The translations under genes and the position numbers were made by a program. The notes under the pieces are model-generated. The model had not been told where the DNA came from, made no database searches, and worked only from the letters and a program-made list of their open reading frames with translations. Shown piece by piece: positions 32,630 to 42,449 of a stretch of 64,000 bases of DNA; positions within the stretch are counted from its first letter, which is position 1, and every line of letters starts with the position of its first letter. Origin of the DNA: CAWBRT01 sp963791145 (GTDB lineage: Bacteria; Acidobacteriota; Terriglobia; Terriglobales; Acidobacteriaceae); the NCBI GenBank assembly GCA_963791145.1, contig CAWBRT010000007.1, positions 124,001 to 188,000 on the forward strand. Direction: 5' to 3'.

Positions 32630-33612
32630 ATGGCAAGCGACGAGTCCCCGCAGATCCACAGCTCTGAAATCACTCCCAAGTCCGTATACCTGAACCGGCG
32701 GAACTTCATGAAGGGCGGTGTGGCCTTGGGTGCGGCGGCCATTGCCGGTTACAAGCTGCGCGAGATGTTTGTTGGGCGCACCCCGTCTTCCGATTCCGCC
32801 TCGGCTGCGGCGCCCGTCACCACCAAGCTGCAATATGGCAAGAGCAGTTACAGCATCAGTGAGAAGCTGACATCGCTGAAGGACATAACCCACTACAACA
32901 ATTTCTACGAATTTGGCACCGACAAGGATGGCCCAGCACAGTTGGCCGGCTCGTTTCAGCCGCTGCCGTGGAGCGTCGCGGTCGAGGGACTGGCGCACAA
33001 GCCCAAGACCTACGACATGGACGCGCTGCTCAAGCTGGCGCCGCTGGAGGAGCGCATCTACCGGATGCGCTGCGTCGAGGGCTGGTCGATGGTGATCCCC
33101 TGGATCGGCTATCCCCTGAGCGCGCTGCTCAAGCAGGTCGAGCCGACGCCGGACGCCAAGTTCGTGGAGTTTACCACCGTGCTGCGTCCCAGCCAATGCC
33201 CGGCCAGAAGCGCAGCGTGCTGGATTGGCCTTACGTGGAAGGCTTGCGGCTCGACGAGGCGATGCATCCGCTCGCCATCCTGGCGGTCGGGCTCTATGGG
33301 GAGACACTGCCCAACCAGGACGGCGCGCCGATCCGCCTGGTCGTTCCGTGGAAGTACGGTTTCAAGAGCGCCAAGTCGATCGTCAAGATCAGGCTCACGG
33401 CCGACATGCCGCAGACCACCTGGAACAAGGCCGCGCCCAGCGAATACGGCTTCTATTCCAATGTGAATCCCGAGGTCGATCATCCGCGCTGGAGCCAGGC
33501 CAATGAGCGCCGCATCGGCGAGTTCGGCAAGCGGCCTACGCTGATGTTCAACGGCTATGGAGACCAGGTGGCAAGCCTGTACTCGGGCATGGACCTGCGG
33601 AAGTGGTTCTAG
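32630..33612 (+). pseudogene. msrP: protein-methionine-sulfoxide reductase catalytic subunit, one frameshift
   Basis: Periplasmic molybdoenzyme that repairs oxidised methionines. ATG 32630 after GGAGGGGGAAGT. A Tat signal (NRRNFMKGGVALGAAAIAG) is followed by the YedY fold: NNFYEFGTDKDGPAQLA, PWSVAVEGL and the Moco-ligand Cys in YRMRCVEGWSM. Near 33195 one base is extra (AGCCAATGCCC); the family sequence resumes as MPGQKRSVLDWPYVEGLRLDEAMHPL and continues with VPWKYGFKSAKSIVKI to the normal NGYGDQVASLYSGMDLRKWF end. About 327 residues joined. msrQ follows 144 bp on. Confidence 0.88.
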
Positions 33613-33756
33613 GATGCGGCAGAATTACTGTATTCAAAATATGAACGTCATTCCGAGCGAGCGACGCACGTACAGAGCGTCGCGAGCGAGGAATCTTGCG
33701 TGTTTTTGCATAGGCGAAACGCAAGATCCGTTCGCTCGCGTGAAAATTGAAAGCCA

Positions 33757-34412
33757 ATGCGAAACAAGATTCTGAAGCCAATCGTTTTCTCCCTCGCCCT
33801 GTTGCCGCTCGTGCGCCTGGTCGTGCTCGGGCTTACCTCCGACCTCGGGGCCAACCCGATCGAGGCCATTACTCACCAGACCGGGCTGTGGGCCCTGATT
33901 CTGCTGCTCGTAACCCTGGCTATCACTCCCGCTGCGCAGGATTACCGGCGTGCAATGGGTCATACAGTACCGGCGGATGCTGGGGCTCTTTGCTTTCTTC
34001 TATGCCGTGCTACACATGCTGACCTACGTCTGGCTGGACCAGTTCTTCAACTGGCATGCCATGCTGAAGGACATTGCCAAGCGCCCGTTCATCACCATGG
34101 GGAGCGCGGCCTTCCTGACGCTCGTTCCTCTGGCGCTCACCTCCACGCAAGGCGCGATACGCCGCCTGGGGCGCCGCTGGCGGCCGCTTCATCGCCTGAT
34201 TTATTTCAGCGCCTCCGCCGCAGTGATCCATTTTGTGTGGCTGGTCAAAAAAGATATTCGCGAGCCGCTGATCTACGCCACGGTCCTGGCCGCTGTTGCT
34301 TGGCTACAGAGTTCTCGCGGCTCTGCGAAAGGCCGCTTCCACCGCGACGCGGCAACCGCTTCAACCCGCCAGGGAAACGGTAAGCGCGGCTTCCGGTCCT
34401 GGCGAACCGTAA
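33757..34412 (+). pseudogene. msrQ: MsrQ heme-binding membrane subunit, two frameshifts
   Basis: Inner-membrane b-heme protein that passes quinol electrons to MsrP. ATG 33757. The first frame gives helices to LAITPAAQDYRR. After a shift near 33950 the second gives VIQYRRMLGLFAFFYAVLHMLTYVWLDQ, with the heme-ligand His and the conserved RRMLGL, and RWRPLHRLIYFSASAAVIHFVWLVKKD with further His ligands. A second shift near 34303 restores the end (GYRVLAALRKAAS), stopping at TAA 34412. Joined length ~217 residues. The alternative open end at 34510 is not family sequence. Confidence 0.85.
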
Positions 34413-34724
34413 GTGGACGGCCATCCAAGCCGGGTCAAGAAGCGGCGCCGCCTGTTATGCTTACTGCTGCATATGTAATGTCTTGGTCGCGGCGATGCTC
34501 TGCCAAATAGAAGTTGTCATGGCGAGCGGAGGCGCACCTGAGAGCCATTAGCTAACCGCCTGGCCAAGGCGAAAATGCGCTAAGCCGCTCCGGACGGGTA
34601 CTTGGGAGAGGTTCTACTCAGCCTCATAAGCCTTTCCTCTCCGGGCCTCTTGTCTCCTCAACCCCTGCAATCTCCAGTCCTCCTGAATTGCATCCAATGT
34701 TTGTCAAAGTTCTGGAGGTATGCC

Positions 34725-36464
34725 GTGCTTTGTCCGGCTTGCGGGGAAGAGAATCCGGAGCGAAACCACTTCTGCGGTCACTGCGGAATCCGGCTCGAGG
34801 TCACCCACAAAGAAAGTAACCGCCCCTCCATGGAACGCCGGCAAGCGCAAAGCAGCGCGGACGGCTCCGTCTTTTTCGTGCCGTTCCCGGACGGGGTTCT
34901 GAAGGAGCAGGAAAAGGCCTGGCATGAATCGCCGCCGGTGGTTACGCCACGGCAGCCTGTCGAAGGGATCGCCGCCGGCTCGCAACGGCCGCTGGCCGCG
35001 CCTGCTGATGCCACGAATAGTTTCTCCGAGGCTGTTACGGGCGTGCCGCAGGCCGAGCTTCGCGATCGCTCCAGCAGCGGTAACAGAGAGGTATTGGCTG
35101 CGAATTCACTGGCGCCAGCGTCGCAGCTCAACGGCGACTCCGAGTTCACGCCTGGCCGCGAGGCCTACGCCGGCATCTCCGGCATGTCCATCCTGGGGCT
35201 GAGCGATGATCCCGATCCCGCGGATGAGCCGCCGTCACAGAGCCATTGGCTGCTATATCTCGCAACGGGCGTCTTGAGCGGGCTCATCATGCTCGCGGGA
35301 GTTCACTACCACCTGCTGCTGCGCGATGCCGGGCTGCAGTATTGGTCTTCCCTTCGTGCAGCCGAAACGCAATACTGGCCGCCGCTGCGCGAAGTCGCGA
35401 CGCGCAACGTCGAGGCGGCCGCGGCAAACGTGCGACAACTCAGGGAAGAGCTGAGCGCGTTTGTCCTCGGCACGCCGGCAACGGTCGCCATGCCGCCAGC
35501 CCAGGAAACTCGTCCCGCAGTGGGACCTGCGCAACCCGCCGTAACCGCTCAAGGCGGCAGGACTGCCGAGGCGCCCACGCAGCCGATGCAGCCGATGCAA
35601 GATCAGCGTCCGGCTGCAGCTCCGCCAGCTTCGCAGGCCGCGGAAGGCGCAGGGCAAGACAACTCACCGGAGCCTGCAGGGAACACTCTAGAGTCCAAGA
35701 CATCGCAGGTACCGCAATCCGTTGCGGCGCCGATTGCGCCCAGAGCGTCGTCAGACGCGGCTGCTGTTCCGGAGCCGGCCTCGCGCCCGGCTGTAAACGC
35801 CGTCGGTCCCGCTGGAGAGCGGAACAACCCTTCCCGCAACGCGCCGCCGCTATCGCAAATGGAAAGCCAAAAGCAGATTGCGGTCGCCGCCCCGGCGCCC
35901 TTATCTATACGTGAGCTGCCGCCGCCCAGCGCCGAGCCCGAGGTTCGGCACATAGTTGTCCCGCCGCATGCAAAAGCGGCATCTGCCGAAGGTCCGCATC
36001 GGCCTCCTGCGGGCCAGGCCGAGTACCAGCAGGCGGTCGCGGCTGCCGATCCGGAGGTGGCGCGGGCACTGTTGTGGCGCTCTGTCTCTCTCGGCAATCC
36101 CGCGGCGGAGGTGCGCCTGGGCGAGATGTATATCTACGGCCAGGGCGTGCCGGCTAATTGCGAGCAGGGAATCGTGCTGCTGCGCTCGGCCGCCCTGGCG
36201 GGATATTCGCCTGCCCGCAGCAAACTGGGCGCGCTCTATGCCACCGGGAAATGCGTGGCGCGGGACCGGGTGGAAGCCTATCGCTGGCTCTCTCTGGCGC
36301 TGGAAGCCGATCCGGGAAGCGAATGGGTGACCACCAACCGCCAGATGGTCTGGAACCAGATGTCGTTTCGGAGCGGGCCATGGCGGCGAACAGGTAGGCC
36401 TTGGCTTCCCCTGAATGAACTTCGCGATAGCGAAGCAGAAAACTTTGAAACCTTGAAACTCTGA
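34725..36464 (+). CDS. zinc-ribbon, single-pass membrane protein with C-terminal Sel1-like repeats
   Basis: 579 residues from GTG 34725, behind GGAGG (the frame is open to 34602 without support). An N-terminal zinc ribbon (LCPACGEENPERNHFCGHCG) leads to a polar, low-complexity region, one transmembrane helix (about 222-242, LLYLATGVLSGLIMLAGV), then a ~200-residue Pro/Ala/Gln-rich linker. Two Sel1-type repeats close the protein (PAAEVRLGEMYIYGQGVP; ARSKLGALYATGKCV...AYRWLSLALE). Such an arrangement suggests a cytoplasmic zinc finger, an envelope-spanning linker and a periplasmic protein-interaction module. I know no experimentally studied member. It runs convergent to the GGDEF-EAL gene. Confidence 0.65.
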   Translation: MLCPACGEENPERNHFCGHCGIRLEVTHKESNRPSMERRQAQSSADGSVFFVPFPDGVLKEQEKAWHESPPVVTPRQPVEGIAAGSQRPLAAPADATNSFSEAVTGVPQAELRDRSSSGNREVLAANSLAPASQLNGDSEFTPGREAYAGISGMSILGLSDDPDPADEPPSQSHWLLYLATGVLSGLIMLAGVHYHLLLRDAGLQYWSSLRAAETQYWPPLREVATRNVEAAAANVRQLREELSAFVLGTPATVAMPPAQETRPAVGPAQPAVTAQGGRTAEAPTQPMQPMQDQRPAAAPPASQAAEGAGQDNSPEPAGNTLESKTSQVPQSVAAPIAPRASSDAAAVPEPASRPAVNAVGPAGERNNPSRNAPPLSQMESQKQIAVAAPAPLSIRELPPPSAEPEVRHIVVPPHAKAASAEGPHRPPAGQAEYQQAVAAADPEVARALLWRSVSLGNPAAEVRLGEMYIYGQGVPANCEQGIVLLRSAALAGYSPARSKLGALYATGKCVARDRVEAYRWLSLALEADPGSEWVTTNRQMVWNQMSFRSGPWRRTGRPWLPLNELRDSEAENFETLKL

Positions 36465-36501
36465 AACCTTGAAACAGATTCTTCGCTCCATTCCGCGGTT
36501 T

Positions 36502-38671
36502 TCAGTGTACGCGGGAGCTCTCGGCGGGAAACTTGAAGCTGGCCACGGTAACCGGTTGCGAGTGTGCCTGTGCCAGGATGCTGGGCATCGATGAGAGGTT
36601 GAGAGGGCGCGAGAACACGTAGCCCTGGACGAACTGGCATCCCAGCTTGGCCACCGCCTCGAGTTGATCCTCGGTTTCCACTCCTTCGGCGATCACCTGC
36701 AGGTCCAGGCTGCTGGCCATGGCCACGATGGCGCGCACGATGGCCGCGCTCTCCTCGCTCTGCGTGATCTGCTGCACGAAGGAGCGGTCCACCTTGATGG
36801 AATCGATGGGCAGCCGGTGCAGGTAGCTCAACGAGGAGTGACCGGTGCCGAAGTCGTCCACCGAAACAGCCACGCCCAGTTGTTCCAGCCTCCGCAGGTG
36901 CCGGCTCGCATCCTCCAGGTTGCCCATGACGGCCGTCTCGGTAACCTCGATCTGCAGGTACTTCGCGTCGAAGCCGCTGCGCTGAATGGCGTCGGCCACC
37001 CGGTCGGCGAAGCGGTCCTGCGCCAGTTCCAGAGCCGAAATGTTGACCGAGATGCGCAACGGCGGATAGCCTTTGTCGAGCCAATCCTTGCCCTGGCGGC
37101 AGACGTCGCGGATCACCCAATCGCCAACCTCCAGGATGATGCCGGTCTGCTCGGCCACGGGAATAAACTCCGCCGGCGAGATGGATTTCAGCTCCGCTGG
37201 CCGGAAACGCAGCAGCGCCTCCAGCCCGATCAGCTCACGCTTTACCGTGTACTGCGGCTGGTAGTAGAGCTCGAAGCCGTTGTTATCGAGGGCGTCGCGC
37301 AGGTAGCCCTCCAGTTGCCGCCGCCGCGCCAGCCGCTCGCTCAGCTCGACGGAGAACATCTGGAAGGCGTTGCGGCCGCGCTCCTTGGCGCGGTACATGG
37401 CATGATCGGCGTGCCGTTTCAGTTCCTCGGGCGTATTGCCGTCGGCCGGGTAGATGGCTCCGCCGATGCTGGCGGTGATGCGCAGCATGGAATTCTTGAA
37501 GCGGACCGGCTCGGCGATGGCCGTCCGCAGCGCCTCGGCGACTTTCTCAAGATCTTCACCGTCGCTGACATCATCGAGCACCGCGAGAAACTCGTCGCCG
37601 CCCAGCCGCGCCAGGGTGTCGGTGGCGCGCAAGCGGCCGATGAGCCGCACGGCGATGGTCTGCAGCAGGAAGTCGCCCGCCTCGTGCCCGTAGATGTCGT
37701 TGATCTGCTTGAACTCGTCCAGGTCGACGCACAGCATGCCGACCTTGCGCTGATGCCGGCAGGCGCGGGCAATCGCCTCGCTGGTCCGCTCATCGCACAG
37801 GCTGCGGTTGGGCAACTGCGTCAGCGAATCGTGGTGCGCCCGGTGGAAGAGTTCGTTCTGCATCTCGGCATGGGTGATGGCCATGGTCGCTAGGCGGGCC
37901 AGCGCGGTGATCGCATCCATTTCGCGGGAGTCCGGGCCGCGCCGCTCGTTCTGCAACAGGGAGATCGAGCCGAGGACCTTCTCCTCCGCGCCGACAAACG
38001 GGGTGGACCACCACGCTCCGATATTGTGCTGCTGGGCCAGCTCGCATCCTGCGGGGGCGGGCAGCGACTGTTCCAGGTCGATCATCACCACCGCCTGGCT
38101 GTTGCTTTGCGCCAGGGACGCCGGATTTTTCCCCCGACCAGCACCGGCTCCAGGGCGGCGAGCACCGGCGCGAAAGCCCCGGCGCGATCAGCATCTCTTC
38201 CTCCGCGGTCACGATGAAGCACTGCGACGGCGGGCAGAACGCCTCCGCCGTCAGCGCCAACTCGGTGAGGACTTCCTCCACCGAGGCGCCTTGAGCCACC
38301 ATCTCCAGAATGCGATTGCGGCAGCGGTCGAAGCGCTCTACGCGGCGCCCTTCTTCGATTTCGGCGCGCAGTTCCGCCGTGCGCTCTTCCACCCGCTGTT
38401 CCAGCGCCTCAGGGTTCACCGGCAATGTCTGTTTCAGGCCCCGCAGCTCGCGGGTCAGGCGGCGCGCATAAGCGGCCGCCGGAAGCACCAGCACCACTCC
38501 CAGAACCGTATAGGCGAACAGCCGCCAGGAAGTGCTTTCTATGTGCCAGGCGACCCAGAGCCCGGCGGCCAGAACAAACATTTGCAGCCCGCACAGGCCG
38601 GCGTACAACACGCCGAGACTGCGTCGCTTGTGTTCCGTTGCGCGCCACATCGCCGGTTTCCGGGAGATCAT
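36502..38671 (-). pseudogene. GAF-GGDEF-EAL cyclic di-GMP enzyme, frameshifts in the GAF region
   Basis: From ATG 38671: two transmembrane helices (about 18-62), a short coiled coil (EQRVEERTAELRAEIEEG), a GAF-like domain, GGDEF and EAL. In the 38110-38175 region the frame changes twice; the family sequence (FAPVLAALEPVLVGGK, then SNSQAVVMIDLEQ) runs in other frames. Downstream the frame is clean. The diguanylate cyclase signature is intact (RLGGDEFLAVL, with FKQINDIYGH), and so is the phosphodiesterase side (ELIGLEALLRF, VTETAVMGN, VDDFGTGHSSLSYL, KVDRSF, AEGVETEDQ). Both activities are therefore possible; many tandem proteins use only one. Confidence 0.82.
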
Positions 38672-39058
38672 GAAAGTGAGTTACTTAGCCTTTTCGTCTT
38701 GTTTCCTAAAGCTATATCGGCAGTTTTATGTCTCTGCGACTAACCTTAGAACAAAATCACGCATTTGGCTTCAGTACTTTGGTAATAGCTGTAAGAATAT
38801 CTAAGACATGGCCCAAGTGATTGCCCCCAGGAACTTTCAGCCGAGAGGTATGCAACCAGTAAACTGGCCTTGCGAAGGTGTATAGCTTTTTCCGATTTCT
38901 GGATTCCACGCAGCCCTGTGCTCACGCCGGCAAAAACCGGCCTCTGCCGGAACCGGTTTCCGCCGCAATTACGGCCGCGAAGCCTTAAATTTTTCCACGA
39001 TTGTGCCGATATAGGTCATAAGAATCCACAAACGTAATTGAAACAGGAGTTGCGTGCG
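38672..39058. other. intergenic region, no gene seen
   Basis: 387 bp between the divergent GGDEF-EAL gene and the small hypothetical gene. Lower GC near 38680-38800. No repeat or coding frame is supported. Confidence 0.45.
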
Positions 39059-39340
39059 ATGAAGAGCACGAGCCTAACCAGGCGAATCTGCACCCGCCGC
39101 GTCCCCAAGCTCGACAGTGGAACGTGGTGCACGGACATACCGCGCACCTTGTTATGGGACGAGCAACTCAAGTTCTGCCGCTTCGTGCTCGGTGACGGCC
39201 CAACCGTGCTCGTGCCGGTAGAGGAGTTGCGCCGGGTGGTGGGCCAGGCGGATAACCCCGAGATCAAGGTGTGCGGGCCTTTTACCATCGATCCTGCCGC
39301 GTACACGATTAACGGGCAGCAGATTCCCATGCAGATGTAA
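39059..39340 (+). CDS. small hypothetical protein
   Basis: 93 residues from ATG 39059. The only features visible are a basic N-terminus (TRRICTRRVPK), three cysteines in the first 50 residues and a compact beta-like region (FCRFVLGDGPTVLVPVEELRRVV; FTIDPAAYTINGQQIPM). Codon use looks like that of neighbouring genes, which supports coding. I recognise no family. Confidence 0.45.
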   Translation: MKSTSLTRRICTRRVPKLDSGTWCTDIPRTLLWDEQLKFCRFVLGDGPTVLVPVEELRRVVGQADNPEIKVCGPFTIDPAAYTINGQQIPMQM

Positions 39341-39397
39341 GGGGATGCGCCGGACTGATTTCATCGCCCGATCGCCCCGGGTAAGTCGACCCCAATC

Positions 39398-40171
39398 CTA
39401 CAATTTGCGTCCCACCAGGATCGCCGTCAGGTGATGGAACGAGAGCCGTCCCTGCGCGTCGCGGAAGGGCCGCGTGCCGCTCAGGTCCTCCGCCAGGTCG
39501 CGCTCGATCAGGCGGCGCACCTCGGCGGCGTTTTCGGGCGGGGTCTTGGTGGTTGCCATCCAGCGCTCGACTTCAGGAATAACCGCTCCCGTCACGGCCG
39601 TGTGCGTCTCAATCCCGGCATCACGCAAGAGAAGAAGCAATTCGCTCAACGGCAGAGTGCGCGTATGCGAAGGGTCGCGCAGCACCTCGATGCGGTGCTG
39701 GTACGCTGCGCGCTCGCCATGCTCGCTGGCCGCTGTATCTTCCAGCGCGAGGGTTCCGCCCTTGCGGCACACCCGCGCCATCTCGGCGACTACCCGTTGC
39801 GGATGCATGAAGTGGTGCACCGCCAGCCGGCAGATCACCAGGTCAAAGGCGTTGTCTGCAAAAGGAAGTTGCTCTACGTGGCCCACCAGGAAAGACACGT
39901 TGGCCAGGCCGCGGGCCCGGCAACGATCCTCCGCAATACGCAGGGGCGCCTCCGTCAGATCGACCGCGACCACTTCGCGGCAGACCCGGGCAAAGGCCTC
40001 GGCGACATAGCCGGGACCACAGGCGACATCCAGCACCCTGTCGTTGGCCTGGGGCGCGACGGTTGCAACCAGCCGCGCAACTCGCTCCGCGTCCGCAATC
40101 CAGGGCTGGGCGGCATAGGCCTCAGCCTGCACGGTAAAAGACCGCCGCACAACATCGTCATGACCAGGCAT
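39398..40171 (-). CDS. class I SAM-dependent methyltransferase (UbiE/Methyltransf_11-like)
   Basis: 257 residues. AdoMet-binding motif I is VLDVACGPGYVAEAFA (about 46-61), the acidic end of strand 2 is VAVDLTEAPL, and LPFADNAFDLVICRLAVHHFMHP is the motif II/III region seen in UbiE-type and other small-molecule methyltransferases. An extra C-terminal helical part (about 170-257) probably recognises the substrate, which cannot be deduced. ATG 40171 is the only good start. Divergent from the response regulator. Confidence 0.8.
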   Translation of the reverse strand: MPGHDDVVRRSFTVQAEAYAAQPWIADAERVARLVATVAPQANDRVLDVACGPGYVAEAFARVCREVVAVDLTEAPLRIAEDRCRARGLANVSFLVGHVEQLPFADNAFDLVICRLAVHHFMHPQRVVAEMARVCRKGGTLALEDTAASEHGERAAYQHRIEVLRDPSHTRTLPLSELLLLLRDAGIETHTAVTGAVIPEVERWMATTKTPPENAAEVRRLIERDLAEDLSGTRPFRDAQGRLSFHHLTAILVGRKL

Positions 40172-40395
40172 GCTTTCCCTCTGTCCTGAACAAGCGTAAC
40201 TGATGGATATCCGGGATTTTACAGCTTGTTTCCCGAATGGAGAATCCTAAATAGGGGCCGGGAAAGTATTTTTGGCGCAATTTGACGCGACCCTCGCCCT
40301 GAATAATGCAGGCACTCGGGATCGCAGGGGGAGGGGAGAAATGCATCCAAGCAATAAGCAGAGTGCCTCGCGGCAAGAATGGAGGTGAGCAGCCC

Positions 40396-41221
40396 ATGCC
40401 CGTCACGCGGATACTCGTAGTCGACGACGAACCTTCAGTCACCGAGCTTCTTCCCAAAGTCCTGGCCACTCGCGGCTACGAGGCAGTGACCGCGAACACG
40501 GTCGCCGAAGCGCTGAACCTCATCACCTCGCAAAATTTTGACGTGCTCATCTCCGACCTCAACATGGGTCACATTGCCGACGGGTTTACGGTTGTCCATA
40601 CCATGCGCCGGGTGAACCCGGCTTGCATCAATTTCATCTTGACGGGTTTCCCTGCCTTCGAGAGCGCGCTGCAGGCGCTGCGGGCGCAGGTGGATGATTA
40701 CCTGACCAAACCATCCGACATCCCCAAACTGCTTGATACAATCGAGCGCAAGTTGAAAGGGCGCGCGCCATTCTCCACGCAACCTGTGCAGCGGCTATCC
40801 ACGATCCTGCGGGACAACGATGACAAGATCAAAGAGCGCGTTCTGCTCAACATGAAGGCCGACTCGGATCTGGCTGCCCTGCCCCTCTCCGATGAGGAGC
40901 GTATCGGCCACATTCCGGCAATGCTCAAGGAACTGGCCGATCATCTGGAACTCCGGGCTGCCGAACGACGGCAACGAAATGCTGTTTCGCGCCGCGCAAA
41001 CTCAAGGCGAACTGCGCGCCCAGCAGCATTACCCGCTGGAACTGATGATCCGCTGCGACCGCATCGTTTCCCAGGTTCTCTGCAACATTATTTACGAAGA
41101 GCTGCTTGTCCTGAACCTGAGTTACCTGCTGCTCGATATGAACAAGCTGAATGATGCCCGCTTGATGCAATTGGAACTTGCCGTCAGCGCCTATCGCCAG
41201 GCGGAACGCCGGAGAGCGTGA
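40396..41221 (+). pseudogene. response regulator with C-terminal RsbRD-like helical domain, one frameshift
   Basis: ATG 40396 after GGAGGTGAGCAGCCC. A complete receiver domain: ILVVDDEPSVTELLPKVL (acidic pair), Asp in VLISDLNMG, Thr in FILTGFP and Lys in DDYLTKPSD. A linker (KLKGRAPFSTQPVQRL) leads to a helical output domain, starting at LLNMKADSDLAALPLSDEERIGHIPAML and resembling the N-terminal domain of RsbR/RsbU-type regulators. Near 40957 the frame changes and continues LPNDGNEMLFRAAQTQGELRAQQHYPLELMIRC to TGA 41221. Joined, ~275 residues. The output is likely protein-protein contact, not DNA binding. Confidence 0.75.
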
Positions 41222-41284
41222 GTATTAAGCGTTTTGCCTGCGCTCTTGACGAAGAACTCTTCTTTCAATTCCTGGCATCGACGG

Positions 41285-41420
41285 GCTAGAACTGGTTGCA
41301 CAAATACTGCTTTGAAAGGGCGGGGCTTCAGCCCCGCCGTTCGGACCAGCAAAAATGCGGGCTTTAGCCCCTGAGGGTATTCTCGGTTTTACCAAAGTGC
41401 ATTTATGCAACCAGCTCTAG
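41285..41420. repeat. 136-bp TIR-bounded repeat unit containing an empty REP-H
   Basis: Begins CTAGAACTGGTTGCACAAA and ends TTTATGCAACCAGCTCTAG, near-perfect 19-bp terminal inverted repeats. Inside is REP-H with hairpin 1 GGCGGGGC-TTCA-GCCCCGCC and hairpin 2 GCGGGCTTTAGCCCCTGAGGG, both empty. It is the reference for the loaded unit at 47834-48204. Confidence 0.75.
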
Positions 41421-41421
41421 A

Positions 41422-41514
41422 CCGGATTCGCGGAAGGTATAACCCCGTGCGGTAGCCGGGCAATCAGCCCGGCGGTGATAGCGAAGGGTACGCCCACTTT
41501 GAATCCGCTCTAAG
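41422..41514. repeat. 93-bp repeat CCGGATTCGCGGAAGG...GAATCCGCTCTAAG
   Basis: Second copy at 54574-54665, about 85% identical by eye. The ends share GGATTC/GAATCC, and the middle has GCCGGGCAATCAGCCCGGC, a strong hairpin. No coding frame. It begins directly after the 136-bp unit. Confidence 0.65.
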
Positions 41515-41619
41515 GTGCCTGCTGGCGGCGAATAGCACGGACAGGACTCGCGATTTTAATGTTCCGCAGAACCGCCCAGCGACATCTCACCAGGAGACGC
41601 AAAAGGAGCCATTTTCAGC

Positions 41620-42138
41620 GTGCGGCCTGCTTTTGAGAAAATCCTCTCCCGCGTCGCAAGTTCCCCAACCTTGATTGCGATCGTTGTAGTTCTGTTCGGC
41701 GTTTCAGCTGGTTTTTTGGAGTACTTGATCCACACTGCTGTTCTCCGGGTGGCTGAATCAATCTTTGCGCAGACGGTGATAGGTGCTGCTTTTGTGGGCG
41801 TGGCAGCGGCATTTGCGCCGCTCCTGCTCCTGCTGGCCGCGCGTGAACGTCACCGCCGGCTCATGGATGACCTCAGGAAGATAGCGGAAATCAATCATCA
41901 CGTCCGCAACGCCCTGCAAAGCATCGTTTACAACGAGTACCTGCCGCGATCCGATGAAACCAGGGACGCGGTTCTGGATGGTGTAAGCCGTATCGACGGC
42001 ATCCTGCGGGAACTCTTCCCCGTGATCGGCAATCGCTCGGATGACACAGAGTGGAAGGTGGTCCGCATCAACGGCGCGCGGGCGTACGCTCCGGAACGGA
42101 GGCTTGAGAACGGCGGCCATCACAATGGGAAGGTGTGA
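41620..42138 (+). CDS. two-helix membrane protein with HisKA-like motif, no kinase domain
   Basis: 172 residues from GTG 41620. Two transmembrane helices (about 16-35 and 48-72) are followed by a cytoplasmic helical hairpin, RKIAEINHHVRNALQSIVYNEY, which resembles the phospho-accepting H-box of histidine kinases (His-x-x-x-Asn). The chain then ends without any ATP-binding domain. It lies 400 bp after the response-regulator gene in the same direction. It could be a truncated sensor, a phosphotransfer protein or an unrelated membrane protein. Confidence 0.55.
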   Translation: MRPAFEKILSRVASSPTLIAIVVVLFGVSAGFLEYLIHTAVLRVAESIFAQTVIGAAFVGVAAAFAPLLLLLAARERHRRLMDDLRKIAEINHHVRNALQSIVYNEYLPRSDETRDAVLDGVSRIDGILRELFPVIGNRSDDTEWKVVRINGARAYAPERRLENGGHHNGKV

Positions 42139-42154
42139 ACTGCAAACCAGGAAT

Positions 42155-42230
42155 TGGTGGGCCCGGCAGGATTTGAACCTGCGACCAATGGATTATGAGT
42201 CCACTGCTCTAACCGCTGAGCTACAGGCCC
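42155..42230 (-). tRNA. tRNA with CAU anticodon, probably tRNA-Ile2 (lysidine-modified)
   Basis: A 76-nt cloverleaf with encoded CCA. Acceptor GGGCCUG pairs with CGGGCCC, D-arm AGCUCAGCGGUUAGAGC, anticodon loop CUCAUAA, variable region UUGGUCG and T-arm GCAGGUUCAAAUCCUGC. The anticodon CAU could be Met or Ile2. The short AGCGGUUAGAGC D-loop and the UUGGUCGC stretch resemble E. coli ileX more than elongator Met, so Ile2 (AUA-reading, TilS substrate) is favoured. Confidence 0.85.
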
Positions 42231-42449
42231 ATCGCTGATTTAATCTAGCACACAAGCTGCCATTCTCGCCTCACTGTCAGTGACTCGATACGCGCAGGCT
42301 ATGTTCGTTTATGGCCTGGAAATGCCGGCAATGTACGTCGGTCAAGACAATATAGTTCCCCAAGTGTCTGTCAGGTATGTCGTCACCAGCCCGTCCGGCG
42401 CTGGCGGCTTCTATCCCCCGGGATTCCGATGAGGTGGTAAGCTACCGGC

